The notes under the pieces are model-generated. The model had not been told where the DNA came from, did no database searches, and worked only from the letters and a program-made list of their open reading frames with translations. Below are positions 33,832 to 47,094 of a stretch of DNA of 64,000 bases, piece after piece (within the stretch, counting starts at the first letter, position 1; every line of letters begins with the position of its first letter). A program made the position numbers and the translations under genes. Origin of the DNA: Certhia americana (Eukaryota; Chordata; Aves; Passeriformes; Certhiidae). The DNA is taken from NCBI GenBank assembly GCA_018697195.1, contig CM031878.1:65607145-65671144 (forward strand), read 5' to 3'.

Positions 33832-35730
33832 GTACTGCATCTTCTTTAAAAGTGCCCTAAAAACTGTCAAGCATTCTGGTATTAAACTTTCTCATTAGGG
33901 TGATACAGCTGCTTTGCAAAGTCCAGTTCTGATACTGATCACAGTTAATTTAGTTACTTAAGTATTTGCTTACCCCTTTCTTTTTTGTCTGGAATGACTG
34001 GTATGCCTGGGTACTTGTTACACTGGGAATTTTGATTTTTGCCACCTATAGAAATAAATACAGTGTGTATCAACTGAGAAATAAAATCTTCCTTCACTAA
34101 AAAATGACACTAATTAAAGCAGATGTCAGTAAGTAGTTGCAGTAGTAATGTCTCAACACCTGGTATCAGGTGGTAACTTGCATTTAAAGTTACATTTAAC
34201 TGTAATATTGTTGCAGTCCTCATTCAGATAGCACCAACAGAAAAATGTGTCCAATGGCGTTAGTGGCGTTTGGAGTTATCTTAATGTGTACATTACTGCT
34301 AAACTGCTAAGTCAGTTGTGAATCTTGAAAATGGAAAAAAATTTACCTGTTCACCACAAAAATCAACAAAAATACCCCAAAGAGAACCAAAGCTATTTAA
34401 ATTTTGAATGACTTAACACATGTCCTAAGACATACATTTTAAGGTTCTTTGATCTTACTATATTTGATATGTGTATGAAAAAAGTATGATAGTGTAAAAA
34501 GTGGAAACAATTTTAAATGTCATTTTACATCAATCACATTATTTGTTACTTTTAATATTGTTTTTTAAATAACAGCTCTGTAGTTATGAGGGGGATAATT
34601 CGTGTTCTTGTTTAGTCATATGTTTAGCTAGGGTCATACACATAAAACAAGAAATATAAATAATTTTATAAAATCGTAACAGGAAACCAGACAAACTTAG
34701 TATGTGTTGAGTATATTTATAAATTGATATTTTTTCTTTTGAGGAGTCTCTTTGCTGAGGAGTCACTACAAGAAAAGTCTTGAAAAGTAATGGTTGATTT
34801 CAGCTTTTTCTACCTGGGAAACATTCAGTGCACTAATCTGGTTATGCTTGAATAGACAAATAACTTACTCTGAATCTTCTGTTTTCATGAACACTGATTA
34901 TTTTACATTACTATTAATAACTAGATTATTCAAATTTATCTTACTTTGTAGATCTTACTTATAATACTTTTATTACTTTGCATTTAAATATTAAAAATTG
35001 TGTAATTTTGTTGCATACCAGAACACTGTGGATATTTCTGGAGCATATTTTACAGAAAGCCCAGGTATCTTTATTTAGGAAGTTGCTTATAAATCCATTG
35101 GATTAAAAAGTTCCTAATTATGATGAGTTTCCCTTAATAATTGGGATTAAGATGTAAAGATATTCTTTACAGTGTAAGAACTTTAGAAACTAAGAACACT
35201 GAGCACTTTCAGACTCAAGTCTGTAATGAGATTTTTTTTTTTTTAACAAGCCAACTTAATTAGAGACAAGGGTTATAGACCTTTTCTGACATCAGTAGTT
35301 TTTGGAGCAGACAGTTATTTTTTTTTACAAAAGTTAGTCTTCTAGTTAAATTTAGCTACCCTTTGTATGTCTGATTTTTGAAGCCTCTAATCAGGCAACT
35401 TTCCACTATCATAAGTAAAATGCAAAAGTAAACTTTCAGACTTTTTATTTTCTGCTCTGAACTTATAAAGAAACAAAGAGATTTTTGTTGATTCAACGAA
35501 CTTGTCAATTTGTTGAAAAAGGAAAATTATTATAATTTTATTAGCAGGTAATGTCTTCAAAATTAGCATCTAAAACGCCACCTGTCCCTAGTCTAATATT
35601 TTGGGTTTGTCTATCTGCATTGCAATATCAGTTTGTGGTTCCTTTGTTTTGTACACCATGGGTAGAACTGTTGAATTGCAAATACCTGCCCCAGATGAAG
35701 TAAATTAATCACACTTGTCTATCTCTTCAG
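33832..35730. other. No gene seen
   Basis: AT-rich sequence between two candidate exons. No repeat family or known coding similarity was recognised. Confidence 0.4.
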
Positions 35731-35771
35731 GATCTGACAACTTGATCAGGAAAAGCAGCTACAGGACCTGA
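35731..35771 (+). CDS. Candidate terminal exon of the same unknown gene
   Basis: The acceptor TATCTCTTCAG is followed by GA TCT GAC.. which continues the frame left open at 33831 and encodes (G)SDNLIRKSSYRT then TGA. An AATAAA at 35996-36001 lies about 225 nt downstream, a plausible 3' end. Support is by splice-site and phase logic only. Confidence 0.2.
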
Positions 35772-36196
35772 GACAGCTGTTGTTCTTTTCTTGCATGGTG
35801 AGGGCTGAAGACAAAGCCTTCTGATATCAGTGGATTGTTTTGTCAAATCAGAGGCTGACAATGAGGTTTTAATAGCAGTATTTTTTAAGCCTAGAGTATT
35901 GGTGTGCTGCTAAAGCTGAACATGAGTGGTTTTCACAGGTTTTGCAGTTATATGGTTTCTTTCCTGAATGTAGATATTAAAAGAGCATAGTGAGTAATAA
36001 ACAAAAAACCTTTCAGTTCTTGAATTTATAATGTGTTCCATCTCTGTACACTTTTTCTAACTCTCTTATTTGTCTTCTGTCTTCCAAGATTTCTGTACAA
36101 GTGAGATTTCTAAAAATGTGAGATAAAAAGATAAATATGCAGTTACTGCAAAGTCAGAGATTTGAAAATCCACCTAAGCTTTTTATTTTCTTATAG

Positions 36197-36348
36197 GTCA
36201 GCATCCATAATGAAAGCTTCCCTACCTATTGTCTATGTAGTAATCATTGCAATGGTATGCAAGTTGTCTGATGACACATACAAAGGAACAGAAATCCAAG
36301 ACACTCAGAGTAAAGAACCCATTATCTGTGCATTAACACCTGTGATAG
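36197..36348 (+). CDS. Candidate signal-peptide exon of unknown gene
   Basis: After the acceptor TTATTTTCTTATAG and a short leader, ATG 36210-36212 opens a peptide with a typical secretory N-terminus, MKASLPIVYVVIIAMVCKLS, followed by a polar stretch DDTYKGTEIQDTQSKEP and IICALTPVI, before a possible donor ATAG|GTAGTA. Read through, the frame ends at TAA 36369-36371. No downstream partner exon is convincing; a possible one is at 36962-37013. I do not recognise it; it may be fortuitous. Confidence 0.2.
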
Positions 36349-36544
36349 GTAGTAGGGTTAGCTTCAATTAACAAGGTCAATAAAATTCAGATTAGATTAG
36401 TACAGTGCATGGGTAAACAGTGCCTTATTGCTGAAGGAGTTCAGTCCTGTATTGTCTCGGAAAGGTGAGCATGTGCTAAAGGCAGCCCACCATCTCAGAC
36501 ACAAACACCTAATTTTATTGAAACTTTTGAATACTGAGGAGAGG

Positions 36545-36982
36545 TTATTGTGAAAAACACAAATTGGGCTGAACAGTTCTAGACACAGGCACATCTTTGC
36601 TGTGGCAGTGCTCTAAAATGAGTCTTCCCTCCTGCTTATACTGCACAAAAGCATGAAAACCCATCCAGTAAATCCAAACTGAGGAAGGCTTGAGAGAATA
36701 GTTATGAATCAAGATATTTACTAGATTGAGATTATGAACATTATGTGCACAGGGAGAGAAATTAATAGCTTTCCAAATCTGACATTTTCCTTCCATCTTC
36801 AGCAGGGGGATAAGTCCCTGTAGATCATTCACAAAAAGGAACAATGCCCAACATAATATAAGAATGGAACAACTCACAGAAATTTTAGAACATGATTTTC
36901 TTATGCATCTCATCAAAAACTCTCCCAAATACCTGGATGGGATTTTTTTTTTTTTTAATAGTATCTTTTTCTTCAAAAACAT
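36545..36982 (-). other. Unexplained 145-codon open frame
   Basis: Starts at a lysine-rich MFLKKKILLKKKKIPSRY derived partly from a poly-T tract, then a hydrophobic stretch (SILILCWALFLFVND). Long for AT-rich DNA but unlike any known family. Likely chance. Confidence 0.12.
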
Positions 36983-37293
36983 GCCTGAAATTGCACAGCT
37001 GTCACAGAGACGGGTAACTTTATTTGTGGAACTTCAGCGCCTGATGGAAAACTGCCACAGAAAATGCCTGTTTCAAATCCCGAGGTGAAATTATTGACAT
37101 TAGAAAAACATTTGGTGTTATTCTGACAAGGCTAAATTAAAACAGCAATCAGTATTGTCCTTCTCGGTGCGAATATGAATGTACAAAAGGTGGGACACTG
37201 GTGATGGTAAATAAAGAACTGGCAGAATAACTCCTGTATTCCTAGGATTTTAATTGTCTGCTACTTTGTTTTCACTTGGGAATATGTAAACAG

Positions 37294-37311
37294 CAAAAAA
37301 AAAAAAAAAAA
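37294..37311 (+). repeat. Poly(A) tract
   Basis: Uninterrupted run of A. A similar T run lies at 36942-36957 in the opposite sense. Confidence 0.7.
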
Positions 37312-37859
37312 GCAATCCCCCCTGCACTTTTGCATTAGAGAGAATGTTTAGAGGCATCAAGGACATTAGAAATAGAGTTTACAGTTTGCATTCAAAAAGA
37401 GAGTAAAATAGAAACAGTTGAATGGCCCAGCATCTCCACAGCAAGATCTGCTTCTAGCAGAATACAGGAACCTGACAAAGGTTTTCTGATAAGAGAGGCA
37501 GGTTCTGACTTGTTAGTTGTATTGGCCAAGCTCCTATAGAAAAACAGTATTGTTTAAGCATCTAACCCTCCTGAATACCTACAGCTTTGCTGTACCTGAT
37601 GTCAAAATGGAAATACCTGATGAGGGGCAAGATGTTTCTAAAATAAATACCTCACATTTGCAACTCAGTCTTTCCTAGCATGGTACTGGCAAGCAGAAGT
37701 TTAATATCATTAACACCTATTAGTTCTATTATGCTTCTCAGACAGCTGTGTTCAGAAACTTGTAAGTGGAAACCCTGAAGAAGGTTTTCTGTGTGGATTA
37801 CGTAAACATATGTAGTGCATCTTCCTGGATGATCTGCCAAGGTATGTGGATGACTGGGA

Positions 37860-38688
37860 GTTAATTGGAGGCAGCCAGCCATGGCTTCACCGGGGGCAAA
37901 ATCCAAAGAGCTGCCATCAACAGCTCAGTGTCCAAATGGTGATCAGTAACAAAGAGTGTCCTTCAAAGGTCCATGTTTAGACCAGCAGTGCTCAATGCTT
38001 TTACTAATGACACAGGCAGTGGGACTGAATGCATCCTGAGAAAGTTTTCTGAGAGGTGCAGTTTCTTTGCTGGAGAAAAGGGATACAACATGCACTTCCA
38101 ACCCAGAAAGCTAACTGGATCCTGGGTAATTCTGCTCTTCTGCTCTGTTGCCCTGAGATCCCACCTGGAGTACTGTGTCCAGCGCTGGGCTCCTCAGCAC
38201 AAGAAAGCACATGGACCTGTTGGAGCAGGTCCAGAGGGGAGGGACACAAAAATGATCAGAGGGATGGAGGACTTGCTTTTGAATACAGGCCAAAAGAGAC
38301 TTGGGCTTGTTCAGCTAGAGAACAGAAGGCTCCAGAGAGGCCATCTAGCAGCCTTTCAGTCTATAGAGGTGGTTTGTAATGAAAATGGAGGGAGGCCTTT
38401 TACTGAAGCCTGTAGTGACAGAACAAGGAGGAATATTTTTAAACTGAAAGCAGGTAGATATGGGTTAGATACAAGGAAGAAATTTTTTACAATGCTGGTG
38501 GTGAGACATGGAAAGAAGTTGCCCAGAGAAGCTATGGATGCCCCCTTGCTGGAAGAATTCAAGGCTAAATTGGATGGACTTGAAGGAACCTGGTTAGTGA
38601 AGGTGCCCCTGCCCATATCAGGGCAGCTGGAACTTGACGATCTTTGAAGGTCTGCTCCAATTCAAACAATTATATGAGTCTGTGAAAA
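37860..38688 (+). mobile_element. CR1 LINE, 5'-truncated, with ORF2 C-terminal remnant
   Basis: Plus-strand CR1. The late reverse-transcriptase region (from about 37905, with CAACAGCTCAGTGTCCAAAT) is followed by the standard 3' half: CACCTGGAGTACTGTGTCCA near 38161, the GACTTGGGCTTGTTCAGC segment near 38300, GAAAGAAGTTGCCCAGAGAAG near 38510, and the terminal region near 38640-38688. Long relics of the frame survive (about 224 codons open at 37973-38647), but it is not a functional polymerase. Confidence 0.88.
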
Positions 38689-41183
38689 TAGACATATTTC
38701 CACTCCTGAAACAAACCATCTTACATTCAACAGTAGAGAAAGGCCAGTTTGCCTAAAGTGATGGTCTGGACTGGTGAGCATTTCTTGGCTTCTGAGCATT
38801 TCTTTGTCTAGGCATAACTAATTAAACTATTTTAGGAATATTGAAATAATTAATATCTAATTGAATAAGTCCTGGGAAAAACTGACTTTATTTATTTACC
38901 TTCCTTATAAGATGAAGAGAACACTAAACCTATTGAGAAATTGTTTGTTGTTCAGATTCTCATCCTATCAAGTACAGGATCTTGGTTCTGTTATCTTTCC
39001 TCCTCGCTACTCTTGTTTTTTCCAATTGTTATGTCCCTTTTTCCCCAGGGCAGGGACCATGGTTTCCTATGTGTCAGCTCAGTGGTGTTCACAGTAGGGC
39101 ACTGAGTCTGACTATTACTTTTGGCCACTGCTGCAATATGAAGAGCAATCCTGAATACAGAATGCAGCATTGAACAAATGAGACATTTAGAACATGTGAA
39201 AACCCTCATGCAGCTGTGTGTGTTATTGAACAGAGTTGACACTCAGCAATTCTGACTCAAATAAAACACCCATGGTGGTTTTCCCTTTGGTCTAAATTTC
39301 ATCATAATATTTTGTCTTACATACCAATATTATGAACTCTTTTACTATTCTGCTTTATAGTAGATCCTTTTTGAAATACATTCCTAATCTAATCTCTATT
39401 TTCATCCACACATAATTATCAGATTTCACTTTAGATATTCTCAGTGATTGGGGAAATTTTTTGAAGTAAAACATTAAGTCATGCAGTTAGATTGAAAGGA
39501 ATGTTTATAAAAATATGTTGAAGGTATATCAGGGCAATGACTGTAATATTTGCTTTACCAACTAAGAGTAGAAGAAAAGTGTATACTTAGAAAGAACCAG
39601 TTTGACTTTAATGAGCTGAAATAAAGTTGATGTTAAATACTTTTTTCCCTCACAGTGAATAGACTCAAGCAGTTCCTAATTAAAGACCATTCTTTAAGGT
39701 CAAGCTCAGAATCTGTATGGTAGGTTAAGCTGATTTCACTAGGTTTATTTTGAATACAAGTCTCACACAGTCATTGGTTTAAACTGCTCCTATCTGTGTC
39801 ATTTCAAAGCATTCAAGTTTACCTCAACATTCGATGTCATGACACAGAGTCAAACTCTGTGAAAAGAGGTACTTTATTCAAAAGTGTGTACATTCAGCTG
39901 TACACTGTAGCAACAGAAGTGGCTGCTGTCTTTAACTGGAAAAGCAAAGCCCCTTCTCCGTCTCTCCAGCTGACTTGTGCTGTCACCATCCTGTGTTACA
40001 CTGGATGGTGGGATAGGGCTGGCACGCTAATCAGACCCAGGAAAGGATAGGAAATGGGCTGAGGGAGTGCACAGACAACAGCCTTGACTCTAGTTCAACA
40101 CTGACTTCTCTGTGGCATTCACAGCACTGGGGACAAGCTGTGGTTTCACGCAGTGGCTGGGTTTGTATGAGTTATCTGTGTGGCAGCATGGAAACATGAT
40201 GTGACGACATGAGATGGGGAAAACCAGGAACAATTAAACCCCTTTCTTATTCTCCCCAATGAATCTACAATTTCCACAGTGCTTTTCCTTTTGGTCTTTG
40301 ACCATGGTAAATTCATTCCGTACTTGCTCTTGTTTAACACAGCTTTGTGCGCCTGTCTAAATAATATTTTACCTGTATAACATTGTATCTAGGTACAAGT
40401 ACAATTTCCTGGCATAACCTGAGCAAAATCAAATTCTTGGATCTACGTAGAGCATCCCACATAAAATACTAACCTTCAGAAATTTTATACTTCTGATAAC
40501 CTCCATCCTTTGTTATGGGGAACTCAGGAAGGTAGCAGCTGTTCTACAGCATGGGGTGTATTATCAGTGGTAGGATGACAGACTACACCTGCCAGCACAA
40601 CAGCCTGAAAGGGAAGTAGGGAGGTGTGCCTCCTACAAGGTTTTCTGCTTTTTCAAGTAGAAGTTTCTGTGCCTGCTCCAGTGAAGTTGTTAGGTAAGCC
40701 AGAAAGAGTTTTTCCAAAGAGTCATGAGAAATCAATAATGAATACAAAAATCTTGACTTGGTGGCATTGTTTTACTCACTGTCATGTACCTCTTGAGGAA
40801 TGAAGAGCAGAAACTACAGAAACAGCTATAGAGCTGCTGTAGGAATCATATCAGCCAAAGAGACCATGTAGAAAGACAGAACCTGATTAAGCATATTGAG
40901 GTTTAAGAAACAAGATGCTGCTTGAAGAGATTGAATGTCTGGCTCCAGAAGCAGATGTTTTCCTCACAGACATGAAAGGAATATGGTACATCTGGATTCT
41001 CTTTATAAGTCTTGTGGATAATACTGACTTCTAGTGAAAAACTCTCACGGACATTAACTGAGCTACACTAGTGTCAGGCTTTGCAGCTTAGAGTAGAACA
41101 TTTAACATGGTTTTAGATGTCCTGTGATGGACTTTTAAAAGAATGACAATTGCTCCAGCTATTGCATTTTCCACTTATTTCAC
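38689..41183. other. No gene seen
   Basis: Intergenic DNA. A stretch near 39840-40060 is more GC-rich than its surroundings and could be a diverged LTR or other repeat, but I cannot assign it. Confidence 0.4.
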
Positions 41184-41690
41184 AGCATCATAAAATCACA
41201 GAATGAGCTGAGTTGAAAGGGATCCACAAGGACTATAAACTCCAGCTCCTGGGCACTGCACAGGCCACCCCAAGAGTCACACCATGTGCCCCAGAGCATT
41301 GCCCAAACACTTCTTGAGTTCTCTCAGGCTGGTGCTGTGGCCACTGCCCTGGGGAGCCTGTTCAGTGCCCAACCACCCTCTGGGTGAAAAACCTTTTCCT
41401 GATACCCAACCTAAACCTCTCCTGACACAGCTTCAGGCCATTCCCTCGGGTCCTGTCACTGCCAGCACAGAGAAGAGATCAGTGTCTGCCCCTGCTCTTC
41501 CCCTCATGAGGAAGGTGTAACTGCAGTGAGCTCTCCCCTCAGTCTCCTCTTCTCCAGGCTGCACAGACCAAGTGACCTCAGCCACTCCTCACACGGCTTC
41601 CCCTCAAGGCCCTTCACCATCCTCGTGCCCTCCTTTGGACACTCTCTGACAGCTCAATGACTTTCCTATACTGTGGTGCCCAAAACTATT
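41184..41690 (-). mobile_element. CR1 LINE 3' fragment, young subfamily
   Basis: Minus-strand CR1: the plus strand begins with the ATAAAATCACAGAATGAG terminal block and runs through the characteristic CAGCACAGAGAAGAGATCAG, CTCCTCTTCTCCAGGCTGCA and CCTCGTGCCCTCCTTTGGAC segments. It is almost identical over about 280 bp to the copy at 49901-50400, so both probably come from the same recent source lineage. Confidence 0.92.
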
Positions 41691-42144
41691 TATTGTAGGT
41701 CTGGCTTTGGATTTTGCTTCTCATTAAAACTTTAATGGTTAATAGCACAATTCCAGTGTAAAACTTTAATTAAAGTTTAAGTTTAAATGTATAGGAAGTT
41801 GAAACAGAGCACAGTCTAAATGTCCTGAGTTAAGAAGGGCATGGCACTGTATTTCTCAAACTACTTCTTGCCTTTCCATCACTACTGCACTCTCATTGCA
41901 GGTTAGTATTTGCCAAAGATTGAAAATCAGCAAGAAGAAACTTTGGTTTCCATCATGTCCTGAACGATTCAAAAGTATGTTAGAGAAATCTCTCCCATGA
42001 CTGGCCTTTGCACAACATTGAGGAAGAGCATGATAACTCTGTTGAAGTAATGTAAATGAGCAGTGTTGGACAGAAAGAAAATGAAACATTCTTTTATAGA
42101 AGTCCCTGGAGAAATCTGTAAGTTAGATTATATGTGTTAGAATT
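41691..42144. other. No gene seen
   Basis: Short AT-rich intergenic stretch with no recognised feature. Confidence 0.4.
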
Positions 42145-42345
42145 TGGATTTACAAAATTTTAAAGCCAAGAAGGACCCGTACAGTCTGAACTTCTGCATA
42201 ACACAGACAACGGAATTTCACCCAGTAATTTCTGCATAAAGATCATAATTATCTGAGCTAAGATATCTTTTTTAGAAAGACAGTCCTGGATTAAAGAGGT
42301 CAAATGATAGAGAGCACACCACATCCCAAAGTCAGCTGATGCTAT
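42145..42345 (-). mobile_element. Ancient CR1/L3-like LINE 3' fragment
   Basis: The order of blocks (TTTTAAAGCCAAGAAGGACC, GAACTTCTGCATAACACAG, TTTCACCCAGTAATTTCTGC, TTTTTTAGAAAGACAGTCC, ATGATAGAGAGCACACCACA) matches an old reptile/bird CR1 family, read on the minus strand. It is much more diverged than the other CR1 copies here. Confidence 0.7.
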
Positions 42346-45300
42346 CCTTTTCTCTTTTCCCTATGAAACAAAACAAACTATGCCTTGTTTATACTTTGAA
42401 CTGAACACCTTCACTGAAGCTGTCATTCAGGGCAGCACCTGCACTAAGAAAACATCTGTTAACACAAGCACGAATGAAAATGTTTTAAGCATGAAAAATG
42501 TTGACTAGAAAATTAAGAAAAAGAAAGCAAAGTTTTATTTATTGTTCTTTTTGCCTCATTTTTATAAGGTCCCTCACTTTTCTCTCCTGGCTGGTTGCGT
42601 CATGAGGGAGAATCAGGTTTTTGTTGAAGAGCTGCAGCATTTTTGAAACTTCTAAAGATTCAAAGCTTCTTCAGCTTTGAAGCTTCTAAAATGACCCCTT
42701 CCATTTTCTGGTCTTTGGAGTGACTGTCCTTCCCTTGGTTTCTAACTGAGGAGGGTGCACATTATAAAGGAAGTTTTGGATGCAGACTCTGGTGTGCTGA
42801 AAATGTGCTTATCTAACTTAGCTTTCTTCCTGCCAAATGATAGAGTACTACTGGGCTTAGAAAACCACTATTAACTGTCAGCTTGGAGGAAGAGATCCAC
42901 TTACTCCCAGAAGCATTTTGGGAAGATTTCATGTCCATTCACCTGAAGACAGTCTGATGTCTTCACAGACACATTAATAAGGAGAAATTGCTAAGTCTTC
43001 TCTTTTTTTACATGGCTTTTGCTTGCTGAATACTGAGCTCAGAATGAGTACAGCATCACTTGAAAAAATTCAAACTCCTTCACCATCCAAAATTTATATT
43101 CAAAACACATTTATAAATGTAGTTTACGAAACTACATTTAGGATCCCCATTCTAATCAAAAGGCATACTGAGTGGAGGGACTTCTCAAAAAACTTTGTAC
43201 CAGGGGACCACAGAGCTCCTCATGTTAAGTCCTACATCATGATTTGCAGCTTTTGCCCATGCTTAAAAGATGTCAGGTAAACTATACAGCCTACCTAAAG
43301 AAACTGACCAGGTTTCTTTCTCTGGGGTCAAAAGATGGCAGGGGTCAGAAACAAGGTACAGATTTCCACTGCAGTTAGTGTGACCCAGGCAGTCCCTTCT
43401 TGCCTGTGCAGTCCCACTGAGCCCTGTGCACCTGTCTGTTGCACCTCCACCTCTATGTCATAAAGACCCTTACTGAAAAGTACTTCTCAAAAAAAAGCCT
43501 GCAAATAAAAATAGAGATTACTGGCACATTCTTTCCTGTTCTTCTGAATCTTTGCTGGCTCTACAGCATCTGGAGAGCATCTCTTATTTCTAGGTTTTAA
43601 AATACCGTTGAGAAAAATATTCCTTCATTTTTATTTTGCTCCTCTGGCAACATCCCAATTGTAAAAGCAATGTTCTTGTAAACGATAAAGTTTGTCCTCT
43701 TGAAGAATATAAGATTTAATTTGGTCTTTTACTGTGACCAAAAAAAATGGTCATATTGTTCTTCATATCCCATGAAATCATGTTTTTATAAACAGGTATT
43801 TAAAATTCATTATGTCAGAAGAATGCTTCAAGCAGTGAGCAAATTCTGTAAGTTAAGTGTAAGAAAACAATATCCTGCAGAAACATGAACTCAACTCATT
43901 TGAACCCATAAAAAACTAAGCACTGAAGTTAAAGCATAAAATGTGGTGGGCAGTTTCTCACTGCAGTAAACCACTAGACTACTAGGTATGCAGGCAATAT
44001 GTGTTTGTTTGCTCCCGTGGATACTAAAAGTATTCTGAATTCCTCAGGACTTTAAATATTATGTTATTAAATATTAAACCAATACCTTTAGGACAAAACC
44101 AGAATCCAACACATGCCACCTAAATTACTAAGGTTGAAAAATAAAAAATCAGGACTTGAGCTTCAGAAGAATATTTTTTTGGTGGAATGTATTTCCACTT
44201 CAGCTATAAAAAGACTCCAGTTTAAACCCCTGCACTTGTTTATACCTGAGAATAATAGTGTACCTTATTCATCTGCTTTTGGAGAGGGTTATTTTTGTTT
44301 CTGCTGAAGCAACTTCTGGGTTTTTGTTGTTGGTTTTTTGGGTTTTTTTGGTTTTTTTTTATTACAGCATCTTTGAAGTTAACAGTTACCCTGTCTTCTT
44401 AAACTAAGAAAATTATATGCCTCAATCCAGCAGGACAATTTATTGTTGTTTATGTCTGCAGTGGACTCAACAGCAACACATAGAGCAGGAAGCATTTTCT
44501 TTCTGGGGAAACCAAACAAATGCTGGCTCCTTTTGTTAATGAGCACATAGAATTTTCAGAGTTCACCAAAAGTTGAACTTCCTGAAAGTAATTAAAATTA
44601 ACTGAATAGATTTCTTAAAAAGAATATGTGCAGGGAAAGAAGCAACTCAAGAGTGTATTCTTGTGAAGACTGTTGTGAAAGCAATTTCTTAGAACAGATT
44701 TTTTCAATGGGGTTTCCACTTCTAAATGCTGATTGTTGGGGTGGGGTTTTTTAGTTGCTTTCTAATGCAAATTTCTGTGGCATTAATTCTGGGAATTTTT
44801 CCAGTTAAACACATTCTTTCATTTAGTGCAAGAGGAAATTCTCAGCAACAATTCTGAACTGGTATTTATTTTAGCAAGATGGATGAGGAAACCTTTGTTT
44901 TGTTTTGAGAGACCCCTAGACCTATTGTGTGCAATGTGGTAGAAGAACCTTCAGAACTGCAGCTTCTTCAGGGCCAGTGATGGCGCAAATATATATTTAT
45001 CCCTTGATAAAAAAGAAAAAAAGAAAAAAATGTCATACCATTCAGTAACTTGGGCCTTCCTAGCTATCAGCAATATTCTGTGTGCTCATTGCCCTCTCCT
45101 GGTTTTCTCTGGTAAGTTTTCAGGTTTAATATATCCAAAATGGGTTTCCTAAGAACATTAAGCACTCCTTGGACAGATCTTTTTGCCTTTTCCAGTCAAA
45201 GGCATCACTCATGAATCTTTTCATGGCAGCACAAATGACTCCTCTCATCAGGGTGCAGATACCAGGCTAAGAGGTTTCACTGGAATCACACCTGTGAGCT

Positions 45301-45514
45301 CTTTGCTCCCTGTGTTGCTGCAGTACCTCTCTGCAGCACCTACTTTGGGCCATGCAGGCAAATCTTAAATTTTTTTTTATTTTAAGAAAAGCTTTTGGTC
45401 ACATCCTGCCTTAAATACTTGAAGAGGAGGAAGCAGTTGTGAAATAATAGTTCATTACAGGTAGATTCTTCAAAGGGCAGAGGTTTCTCTTTCTTCATGA
45501 AACATATGAAGCCC
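42346..45514. other. No gene seen
   Basis: About 3.2 kb of AT-rich intergenic DNA with a T/G low-complexity run at 44318-44362. Open frames are short and unrecognised. Confidence 0.4.
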
Positions 45515-45690
45515 AGTCCCAGTAGCTTGCTCAGGTCAGTGCCCAGACCGGTTCTGAGTATCTCCAGGGATGAAGACCCTACATATTTTTCCGTGCCTGT
45601 TCAAGTGTTTTACAACCCTTGCAGTAGATAATTTTTCTTAATATTAGGTTTCCTACATTTTGATTTGATGAGGTTGTTCCTTAGAAAAGG
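45515..45690 (-). mobile_element. Diverged CR1 LINE fragment
   Basis: The plus strand shows an eroded form of the CR1 antisense blocks: CTGAGTATCTCCAGGGATGA, the TGTTCAAGTGTTTTACAACC segment and the TTTTTCTTAATATTAGGTT segment. Boundaries are approximate. Confidence 0.6.
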
Positions 45691-47094
45691 ATCTGTCATT
45701 TCATTGAGGAGAAAACTAATGTTTTCAGAGGAACAATACAAATTATAAGTCAATACTAGTGCAGAAAACAGGAATAAGGAGACATTTTTAACTACTAAAA
45801 AATATGACCATTGTCAAGTTTATGCTAAAATGCAATTTTTTTAACACTAGCATATAATTACCTTGTGAACTTGCTGCTTATGAGTAATGTAGAGGGCACA
45901 ATGCTATCTTATTTCTACGCACATTTCTTTTGTGGGGGTGTATGTTATGCATGTGTTTGCGCATGTATAAAATGTGAATAGAATCATTACATTTAATTTA
46001 GAAAGTTATTCTCTGACTTGCTCTCCTGTTCCTGTGAAATGAGAATGCTGAAGTGTAAAAGAGACTTTGAAGGCCCACCCCTGAGGGAAGACTCTCCCAG
46101 GCATGGAAGTGTGACAGTGAGCAAACCAGGTGTCTTCAAGGGCAGCTCCATAAGGGTCACATCAGCAGTAGACCTAAGGGTGTAACTGAGATGTGGTAGT
46201 GAATCATCCCAGATTTTCCTCCTTTGGATGGCAAGACCATGTGTTTTACAATGTGAAATCGGCATTTTCAATTTATCAAATTCCCAGTCATTTGCTATGT
46301 TGGAAAACTTGCATTAACACCTACAATTATTTAAGCAGAGATTTGGATCTTACAAATTAGTGCACTCTCACAAACTTGCAGATGCAGTGTTGTTTTGAAA
46401 GCCAAAATATTGGGACATTCCTGAAATTTTCCTTTTCCTTTAGCTATGTTATGTATTAATCTACATTTGAAGATAATTCCATTCAGACCCCAAATTGTCC
46501 AGGAGGTATGTTGATGTTTCCAAGACCTCCCGGGAGTAAGAAAAGTCTTTAACTTCTGATGGGATGAGACTTTAAACTGACTGTTTAGACTAAAAAATTG
46601 TCTAAAATAACTTCATAGTGCTCCCAAAATAATCTGTCTGCCAGATTTAACAGACATTCTGCTAGGTTTTAGTGGAAATGTCCACATCCTGGAATTTGGC
46701 TTTTATGTAACATGGTAACACTAGTAGGGTTAGAATTTTTGGTTGTCCTACAGCTAAAGATATACAGTGATTATTAGCATACTAGTCACAAGGCATCATA
46801 CCCTGTGTTGTTCTAGGCAGAGACCCATAGCCAGAGATTCAGAGGTCATATCATGTGCTACATACAGGGAGTGGCTATCTAAGGCACATCAGTGTCTTTG
46901 GGTTCAAGCTGAGAGAGCCTTGTGGTTTAAATTGAAGATAAAGAGCTATTCCAGCAGTGGTTACATGTAGATTATTTATTATGTGACTACATACTTCAGA
47001 CCAATTCAAATCCATGACAAACTACATGACTCTTAAGGAGATCTAATGAATGAAAATGGTTAGAAAGGTATGAATTACTTTGTCTTTCTTTTAG
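45691..47094. other. No gene seen
   Basis: Intergenic DNA, no recognised feature. Confidence 0.4.

Noticed and set aside
36197..37088. Kazal-type inhibitor or short-chain cytokine gene
   Set aside because: Cysteine spacing does not fit a Kazal domain, and the intron phases are not the phase-0 pattern of short-chain cytokine genes; kept only as an unassigned candidate.
37973..38647. 224-codon plus-strand frame
   Set aside because: Lies inside a CR1 LINE; a relic of the element, not a host gene.
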